In this document: positions 30,812-35,646 of the stretch, one piece after another | Position numbering within the stretch: the stretch's first letter is position 1 | Layout: each line of letters begins with the position of its first letter | NCBI GenBank assembly: GCA_016935365.1 | Contig: JAFGRB010000367.1 | Coordinates: 1 to 35,646, forward strand | Reading direction: 5' to 3' | Length of the DNA stretch: 35,646 bases | From: Deltaproteobacteria bacterium | GTDB taxonomy: Bacteria; Myxococcota; B64-G9 | Notes under the pieces: generated by a model | Seen by the model: the letters and a program-made list of their open reading frames with translations, nothing else | What the model was told of the DNA's origin: nothing | Databases searched by the model: none | Made by a program: the position numbers and the translations under genes

Positions 30812-31381
30812 ATGCTGAGCACTTCGGACTTCAAGAAGGGCCTGCGGATCCTGCTGGACGGGGATCCGTACGTGATCATGGAGACCAAGACCCAGACTCC
30901 CTCCGCCCGGGGAGCGGCCACGCTGGTCAAGGCCAAGGTCCGCAACCTGCGCACCGATCAGGTCTTCGACAAGAGCTTCAAGTCGGGCGAGAAGTTCGAC
31001 GAGCCGGACCTGGAAAAGAGGGCTGTCCAGTACCTCTACGACGAGGGCGACACGTTGGTCTTCATGGACGGGGACAGCTACGAGCAGGTCCGGGTGCCCA
31101 AGGAGGAGCTCGGCGACAAGGCCGCGTTCATGCAGGACGGGCTGGAGTGCAAGGCCTTGTTCTTCGAGGGCCGGATGCTGGACCTGGAGCTGCCCCAAAC
31201 GCTCGAGTTCGAGGTGGTCGAGGTGGAGCCGGGCACCAAGGGCGACACGGTCCAGGGCTCGGCCACCAAGCCGGCCACGCTGGCGAACGGCATGCGGGTG
31301 CAGGTCCCGCTCTACATCAAGCAGGGCGACGTGATCCGAGTGAGCACCAAGGACGGCCGCTTCGCCGAGCGGGTGCGCTAG
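30812..31381 (+). CDS. efpL: Elongation factor P-like protein EfpL (YeiP)
   Basis: 189 residues, the EF-P length. The KOW-like N-domain contains TPSARGAATLVKAKVRNL. EF-P proper has a PGKG-type tip, whereas Escherichia coli EfpL (YeiP) has SPTARGAATL, so this is the EfpL paralogue family. Arg33 sits at the tip, as in E. coli EfpL. The two OB-type domains follow (DTLVFMDGDSYEQ, ALELPQTLEFEVVE-like LDLELPQTLEFEVVE, and the C-terminal GDVIRVSTKDGRF). It binds stalled ribosomes between the P and E sites and relieves stalling at certain proline-containing motifs. No modification enzyme gene lies nearby. Whether the genome also carries a canonical EF-P cannot be seen. Confidence 0.88.
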   Translation: MLSTSDFKKGLRILLDGDPYVIMETKTQTPSARGAATLVKAKVRNLRTDQVFDKSFKSGEKFDEPDLEKRAVQYLYDEGDTLVFMDGDSYEQVRVPKEELGDKAAFMQDGLECKALFFEGRMLDLELPQTLEFEVVEVEPGTKGDTVQGSATKPATLANGMRVQVPLYIKQGDVIRVSTKDGRFAERVR

Positions 31382-31394
31382 AGGACGGATGTGC

Positions 31395-31422
31395 TTGACC
31401 TCTCGAAATAAAGGAATACGAT
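31395..31422 (+). promoter_or_regulatory. Promoter of the PspA/ABC operon
   Basis: TTGACC (31395-31400), a 16-base spacer and TACGAT (31417-31422); predicted start near 31429, 29 bases before ATG 31458, which has GGAAGGAG upstream. Confidence 0.55.
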
Positions 31423-31457
31423 AGACCCGGTTTTTACCCGAGTGGAAGGAGCCGATC

Positions 31458-32237
31458 ATGGGGAAGATCTGGAACGCTTTTCGCGCTCAGCTGAACAAGA
31501 TCGCCAACTGGTTCTGGACGCGCGATCCGATCGCGCAGATGCAGCTGGAGTACGACCGGGCCGTGGAGCAGCTCAAGGAAGGCCGCAGGGGGCTCGAGCA
31601 GTACCGGGGCATGGTGGAGCGGGTCAACCGTCAAGTGCAGGGCGGCGAGAAGCAGGTCCAGTCGCTGTCGGCCAAGATCAAGGCCTACCTCAAGGCGGGC
31701 GACCGCAAGACCGCGGGCCAGCTCGCCATCCAGCTCCAGCAGGCCAAGACCGAGCTTGAGGAGAACAAGCAGCAGCTCGAGATGCACGAGAAGGCCTACC
31801 AGAACAACGTCGAGAAGATCAAGCACGCCACCAAGAAGCTGACCAAGGTCAAGGACAAGATCAAGAAGTACGAGGCCGAGCTCAAGATGTCCAACGCCGA
31901 GGCCGAGCTGGCCCGGCTGAGCAAGAGCTTCGACTTCGACGTGACGACCGACTTCGGCGAGCTCGAGTCCATCGTCCAGGAGAAGATCGACACCAACCGG
32001 GCGTCAGTCCGGGTGGCGGCCGACCTGAGCGGTGAAGGCGTCGAGGAGATCCAGGCCGAGAAGGCCCTCGAGGAGCACATGGCCGAGGACCTGCTGAGCC
32101 AGTTCGAGGTGGAGATGGGCCTGAAGACGCCCGAGACCGCCGATATCCAGTCGGGGGTCAAGGCGCTCGGGCCGGAGACCGAGGAGCTGGTCGAGGAGCA
32201 GCCGGCAGCCGAGGAAGAAGAGAAGGTCACCCAGTAG
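31458..32237 (+). CDS. PspA/Vipp1-like coiled-coil membrane-stress protein
   Basis: 259 residues. An N-terminal amphipathic helix (MGKIWNAFRAQLNKIANWFW) fits PspA-type membrane insertion. A long coiled-coil follows to about residue 165 (EQLKEGRRGLEQYRGMVERV, AKTELEENKQQLEMHEKAYQ). The later part is less regular (about 165-215) and ends in an acidic tail. PspA/Vipp1 proteins are ESCRT-III-like and support inner-membrane integrity, though this sequence is divergent and could instead be a PspA-like family specific to this system. Gene order (PspA-like, substrate-binding/OmpA fusion, permease) suggests it serves a transporter or envelope-stress unit. The strong ribosome site GGAAGGAG lies seven bases before the ATG. 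Confidence 0.75.
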   Translation: MGKIWNAFRAQLNKIANWFWTRDPIAQMQLEYDRAVEQLKEGRRGLEQYRGMVERVNRQVQGGEKQVQSLSAKIKAYLKAGDRKTAGQLAIQLQQAKTELEENKQQLEMHEKAYQNNVEKIKHATKKLTKVKDKIKKYEAELKMSNAEAELARLSKSFDFDVTTDFGELESIVQEKIDTNRASVRVAADLSGEGVEEIQAEKALEEHMAEDLLSQFEVEMGLKTPETADIQSGVKALGPETEELVEEQPAAEEEEKVTQ

Positions 32238-32288
32238 CACCGACAGGCGGAGTCGAACGCGAACGATCCACCTCTGAAGGAGGAGAGT

Positions 32289-34040
32289 ATGGCCGGAAAA
32301 CCGAAAGCCGGATTCTGGGTAATCGTGATCCTGGTGGTGCTGGGCCTGGGCTGCTACGCCCTGTACAGCGCCGGCATCCTGGCCCCCGAGGGCGCCAAGG
32401 AAGGCAGCGGCGAGATCAGCAAGGACGAGCTCGACAAGATCAAGAAGGGGGACAAGCCCGACAAGCCCGCCGACAAGCCCGTGGAGGCGCCCGACAGCAA
32501 CGCGCCCACGACCGTCAAGGAGTACTCCTTCGTACCGGCGGCCAAGCTGCCCGAGGTCACGGGCACCTCCAAGTACGAGCCCATGAAGGACCGCACGGTG
32601 CGCTTCGCCCTCAACGTATGGGCCGGCTGGGCGCCGATCGTGTGGGCCAACCAGGGATTCAAGCCGGGCAAGGAGTGGAAGGCCCCCTCCGGCAAGTCCT
32701 TCAAGGTGGAGCTGGTGCTGATCGACGACCCGGTGGCCATGCGAGACGCGTACGCCACGGGCAACGTGCACATCGGCTGGGCCACCCTGGACATGGTGCC
32801 GCTCTTCCTCGAGCAGCTCCGCAAGGACCCGCGGGTCATGCCGCGAATCTACCAGCAGGTCGACTGGTCCAACGGCGGCGACGGCATCGTGGGCCGCGGC
32901 GTGGAGAACATCGGCCAGCTCCGCGGCAAGACCATCGTGCTGGCCCAGAACTCCCCTTCGCACTACTTCGTGCTCAATGCGCTGATCAACGCCGGCATCC
33001 AGCCCGGCGAGGTATCGTTCAAGTTCACCCAGGACGCCTTCCAGGCAGCGGCCGCCTTCAACGCCGACAAGAGCATCGCCGCCTGCGTCTCCTGGGCGCC
33101 GGACATCTACAACCTTTCCAAGATCAAGGGCAACAAGCTGCTGGTCAGCACCGAGACGGCCAACAAGCTGATCGCCGATGTCTGGTTCGCCCGGGCCGAC
33201 TTCGCCAAGGATCACCCCGACGTCGTCGAGGGCCTGATCCGCGGCATCTTCGAGGCCATGGAGGAGCTCAAGGACGCCGAGAACAAGAAGAAGGTCGCCG
33301 AGCTGATGGCCAAGGGCTACAGCATCCCGCCGACCGAGGCCCTGTCCATGCTCGGAGACGCCCACAGCACGAACTACGCCGAGAACCGCGAGTTCTTCCT
33401 CAACCGCAACAACCCGTCCAACTTCGAGCGCACCTGGGACACCGCCTACCTGCTCTACAAGCGCATCGGCCAGGTCACCCAGAAGACTCCCTTCGACCAG
33501 GTCATGGACTTCAGCGTCATCCAGAAGCTCGGCAAGGAGCCCCAGTTCGCCAGTCAGAAGGACGAGTACTCGGTGCGCTTCACGCCCAAGAGCGTCACGG
33601 CCATCAAGGCGGAGTCGGGCGAGATCCTCACCAAGACCGTGGTCATCCACTTCTTCCCCAACTCGTGGGACCTCGACATGAAGATCGACAAGCAGCAGGG
33701 CGGCAAGGTCGTCAAGGTGCCCTACGATCCGAACGTCGACTTCGTGCTCGAGGAGATCGGCAAGCTGTCCGGCCAGTACGGGGCCGCCCGGATCGTCATC
33801 GAGGGCCACACCGACGCATCGATGAAGGGCCAGGTGCCCTTCTCGGCGGTCCAGCAGCTCTCCGATCGGCGGGCCAATGCGGTCAAGGAGTCGCTGCTGC
33901 GAAAGTTCAAGTCGCTGCAGCCGAACCAGTTCTCGGCCGTGGGCATGGGCTGGAAGACGCCGGCAGACCCGACCGATGACAACAACCACGCCAAGAACCG
34001 GCGCGTCGAGATCAAGGTCTTCCCGCTGGAGGCCCAGTAG
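32289..34040 (+). CDS. Substrate-binding protein fused to an OmpA peptidoglycan-binding domain
   Basis: 583 residues. A single N-terminal membrane helix (VIVILVVLGLGCYALY) anchors it; the Cys lacks a proper lipobox (-3 Gly), so a lipoprotein is less likely. A Pro/Lys/Asp linker leads to a NitT/TauT/SsuA-type periplasmic binding domain (about 100-390: RFALNVWAGWAPIVWANQGF, DPVAMRDAYATGNVHIGWAT, LRGKTIVLAQNSPSHYFVLN, AACVSWAPDIYNLSKIKG). The C-terminal about 130 residues are an OmpA-type domain (IVIEGHTDAS, LSDRRANAVKESL, NHAKNRRVEIKVFP). Tethering a solute receptor to peptidoglycan is unusual; it points to a role in wall or envelope sensing or transport. AAGGAGGAG precedes the ATG. Confidence 0.9.
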   Translation: MAGKPKAGFWVIVILVVLGLGCYALYSAGILAPEGAKEGSGEISKDELDKIKKGDKPDKPADKPVEAPDSNAPTTVKEYSFVPAAKLPEVTGTSKYEPMKDRTVRFALNVWAGWAPIVWANQGFKPGKEWKAPSGKSFKVELVLIDDPVAMRDAYATGNVHIGWATLDMVPLFLEQLRKDPRVMPRIYQQVDWSNGGDGIVGRGVENIGQLRGKTIVLAQNSPSHYFVLNALINAGIQPGEVSFKFTQDAFQAAAAFNADKSIAACVSWAPDIYNLSKIKGNKLLVSTETANKLIADVWFARADFAKDHPDVVEGLIRGIFEAMEELKDAENKKKVAELMAKGYSIPPTEALSMLGDAHSTNYAENREFFLNRNNPSNFERTWDTAYLLYKRIGQVTQKTPFDQVMDFSVIQKLGKEPQFASQKDEYSVRFTPKSVTAIKAESGEILTKTVVIHFFPNSWDLDMKIDKQQGGKVVKVPYDPNVDFVLEEIGKLSGQYGAARIVIEGHTDASMKGQVPFSAVQQLSDRRANAVKESLLRKFKSLQPNQFSAVGMGWKTPADPTDDNNHAKNRRVEIKVFPLEAQ

Positions 34041-34055
34041 AAGCGAACCCATCCA

Positions 34056-34086
34056 GCGCCCTGTCCGGACATGCCGGGCAGGGCGC
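34056..34086 (+). other. Intercistronic hairpin
   Basis: GCGCCCTG-T-CCGG (34056-34068) pairs with CCGG-G-CAGGGCGC (34074-34086) around a 5-base loop, with one T-G pair. There is no T-run. Placed between the binding-protein and permease genes, it could stabilise the upstream mRNA or reduce read-through, a common way of making more receptor than permease. Confidence 0.6.
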
Positions 34087-34116
34087 GATCCGTTCGGGTA
34101 GCGGAGCGACGACGGG

Positions 34117-35319
34117 ATGAGCGAGGAGAAAAAGCCCACCAAGCCTGCTTCGCCAGCGGAGCCTGGCAAGCCCGCCCCCGAGAAGACAGAAGAGCAGGCC
34201 GGACCGGATCGCGGCGAGAAGAGCGCCGCCGAGGCGCAAGCGCCCGCAGCTCAGGCCCAGGCCGCGACCGAGGAGGCGGCCGAGCGGGCCCTCGAGGCCT
34301 TCCTGGAGGACGAGGCCGAGAAGAAGGCCGAGGCCGAGAAGAAAGCCGAGGCCGAGAAGAAAGCCGAGGCCGAGAAGAAAGCCAAGGCCGAGAAGAAAGC
34401 CGAGGCCGAGAAGAAGGCCGGGGAGCATGAAGCCGGCGCCGCATCGCAGGAAGCGGGGGAGCCCGCCTTCTGGAACAAGATGCTCGAGATGCCGGTGAGC
34501 TTCCTCCGCGGCTTCTTCCAGATCCGGGATCAGGCCACGATCTGGGGCCGGGCCTTCATGGTCTGCCTGTGCATCGGGCTCATCTTACTGGCCTGGTACC
34601 TGAGCTCGCGCCCCTGGTGGGGAGAGACCGGCAGCGAGCGGGCCCTGAACCGCATGGCCATGGGCAGCCCGGAGGAGGTCTTCTCCAACTTCCCTGCCCT
34701 GTGGTTCGAGCGCGCCTTGATGCGCAACCTCATCGCCAGCCTCTGGCGGGTGGTCCAGGGCTTCGGCCTGGCCGTGCTGATCGGCGTGCCGCTGGGCATC
34801 CTTTGCGGCGCCTTCACCCGCATCGACGCCTTCTGCGCGCCCATCTCGCTCTTCGGCCGCAACGTGCCCATCGCCGCCCTGGTGCCGCTGACGCTGCTGT
34901 TCTTCGGCATCGGCGAGGGGCAGAAGGTGGCCTTCATCTTCATCGCCTGCGTGGCCTTCATCATGTTCGACTCGGCGCGGTCCATCAAGGACGTGTCCGA
35001 CGACTACCTGGATACGGCCTATACACTGGGCGCATCGCGATGGCAGGTGCTCAGGAAGGTGATGATCCCGCTCGCCCTGCCGGACATCGTCAACTCCATC
35101 CGGCTGCTGTTCGGGCTGGCGTTCGGCTACATCATCCTGGCCGAGATGGTCAATGCCGAGTTCGGCGTCGGACGGCTCATCCTGACCTCCCAGCGCCGGG
35201 GCATGACCGACGATGTGCCGCTGATCCTCATCTTCCTGACCCTGGTCGCCTTTTTCATCGACCGGATACTGTATCTCCTGCAACGGTTCGTGTTTCCCTA
35301 CCGTTACGGGAGGCGCTGA
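34117..35319 (+). CDS. ABC transporter permease (NitT/TauT/SsuC type) with long acidic/basic repeat tail
   Basis: 400 residues. Residues 1 to about 115 are low complexity: Lys/Pro/Ala, then a run of EKKAEA repeats, presumably cytoplasmic. The permease domain follows with about six helices and the EAA-type loop DYLDTAYTLGASRWQVLRKVMIPLALPDIV, which contacts the ATPase. Landmarks LIASLWRVVQGFGLAVLIGVPLG and FGRNVPIAALVPLTLLFFGIGEG are typical of SsuC/TauC/NrtB permeases. The tail is far longer than in normal family members. The gene follows the binding-protein gene by 76 bases including a hairpin. No strong ribosome site is seen (GGAG 16 bases up), so the start is moderately sure. Confidence 0.88.
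   Translation: MSEEKKPTKPASPAEPGKPAPEKTEEQAGPDRGEKSAAEAQAPAAQAQAATEEAAERALEAFLEDEAEKKAEAEKKAEAEKKAEAEKKAKAEKKAEAEKKAGEHEAGAASQEAGEPAFWNKMLEMPVSFLRGFFQIRDQATIWGRAFMVCLCIGLILLAWYLSSRPWWGETGSERALNRMAMGSPEEVFSNFPALWFERALMRNLIASLWRVVQGFGLAVLIGVPLGILCGAFTRIDAFCAPISLFGRNVPIAALVPLTLLFFGIGEGQKVAFIFIACVAFIMFDSARSIKDVSDDYLDTAYTLGASRWQVLRKVMIPLALPDIVNSIRLLFGLAFGYIILAEMVNAEFGVGRLILTSQRRGMTDDVPLILIFLTLVAFFIDRILYLLQRFVFPYRYGRR
34312..34422 (+). repeat. 18-base tandem repeat encoding EKKAEA units
   Basis: About six copies of an 18-base unit of the type GCCGAGGCCGAGAAGAAA encode the permease's N-terminal charged repeat. Confidence 0.75.
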
Positions 35320-35322
35320 GCC

Positions 35323-35646
35323 ATGTCCGAACGCGACGAAGACAAGAAAGAGCGCCCCGCGCCCGGCTCCACCGCAGCCGACGAGGCGGCCGGCAAGACC
35401 GAAGCCGACGCTGCCGCAGCCGCCGCCGGCAAGACCGCAACCGACACGGCCGCCGCCGGCACAGCCGGCAAGACCGGCGCTGCCGCAGCCGCTGCAGCCG
35501 CCGCCGACAAGACCGCAACCGACACGGCCGCCGCCGGCACAGCCGGCAAGACCGGCGCTGCCGCAGCCGGCAAGACCGCAACCGACACGGCCGCCGCCGG
35601 CACAGCCGGCAAGACCGGCGCTGCCGCAGCCGCAGCCGGCAAGACC
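35323..35646 (+). CDS. Partial gene with Ala/Gly/Lys/Thr repeats, possibly the ABC ATPase
   Basis: The ATG at 35323 lies three bases after the permease stop and the frame stays open to the window end (108 codons). The visible part is a charged start (MSERDEDKKERP) followed by AAGKT/ATDTAAAGTAGKTGAAA repeats. By position it should be the ATP-binding component of the transporter, since the other two components precede it. This is inference from order only: no Walker or LSGGQ motif is inside the window. The isolated GKT triplets are repeat residues, not a Walker A motif. Confidence 0.6.
   Translation, partial: MSERDEDKKERPAPGSTAADEAAGKTEADAAAAAAGKTATDTAAAGTAGKTGAAAAAAAAADKTATDTAAAGTAGKTGAAAAGKTATDTAAAGTAGKTGAAAAAAGKT
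35389..35646 (+). repeat. Long in-gene tandem repeat (AAGKT units)
   Basis: Near-identical copies of a unit encoding KTATDTAAAGTAGKTGAAA (about 60-90 bases with indels of Ala codons) start at 35389 and continue past the window end. Very recent duplication or slippage is likely, and assembly of the downstream part may be unreliable. Confidence 0.75.

Noticed and set aside
35389..35646. Walker A motif in the last partial gene (GKT triplets)
   Set aside because: The GKT triplets recur within a low-complexity repeat and lack the G-x-x-G-x-G-K-(S/T) context, so they are not evidence for an ATPase.

Overview
The window looks like a chromosomal segment of a high-GC, delta-proteobacterial-type bacterium, most likely Myxococcota or a close relative. 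The reasons are: many secreted lipoproteins with long Asp/Gly/Ala linkers after the lipobox; two exoproteins ending in a MYXO-CTERM-like tail (Cys-x-Cys-Gly, hydrophobic helix, Arg-rich end); a MopE-type Asp-rich metal-binding segment; an AgmX/PglI-type C-terminal domain; and FHA and kinase-like signalling proteins. No rRNA, tRNA, CRISPR array or insertion sequence was found, and no stretch over 300 bases lacks a gene.

Layout. (1) 1-1899: two strong hairpins, then a secreted beta-propeller protein with a MYXO-CTERM-like tail. (2) 7367 down to 1868, minus strand: a tight eight-gene operon. It encodes five consecutive, highly divergent E2-type (CAT-fold) acyltransferase-like proteins, then an SRPBCC-fold protein, a nitroreductase and a Dabb (dimeric alpha/beta-barrel) protein. 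Most junctions are 4-base stop/start overlaps. This is the best candidate for an undescribed pathway. (3) 7436-11096: an FHA-domain protein, convergent with a lipoprotein and an M20 amidohydrolase. (4) 11097-11344: a composite palindromic (REP/BIME-like) element. (5) 11345-17243: two large exoproteins, a heparinase II/III-like polysaccharide lyase lipoprotein and a parallel beta-helix protein. (6) 17313-17980: a VapBC-type toxin-antitoxin pair with a promoter/operator and an apparently leaderless mRNA. (7) 18086-22072: a cation diffusion facilitator, a SUKH-like protein with a histone-H1-like Lys/Ala tail, and an overlapping tandem pseudokinase. (8) 22136-28210: three consecutive lipoproteins (Cys-repeat esterase, unknown, NBR1-Ig plus beta-helix). 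(9) 28292-30645: a zinc-ribbon/ExbD-like/AgmX-C fusion, convergent with a CPBP intramembrane protease. (10) 30812-35646: an EfpL (YeiP) elongation factor, then a PspA-like protein, a substrate-binding/OmpA fusion, an ABC permease with a charged repeat tail, and the start of a further low-complexity gene cut by the window end.

How the genes fit together. Two themes dominate: cell-surface exoproteins acting on or binding polysaccharides, and envelope or signalling machinery (FHA, pseudokinase, ExbD/TonB-like, PspA-ABC). Several genes share a recognisable promoter form (TTGACC or similar, 15-18 bases, GATACG/TATCAT-like), and at least two place the predicted transcription start on or next to the ATG. 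Functions are inferred from reading the sequence only; no database search was run.
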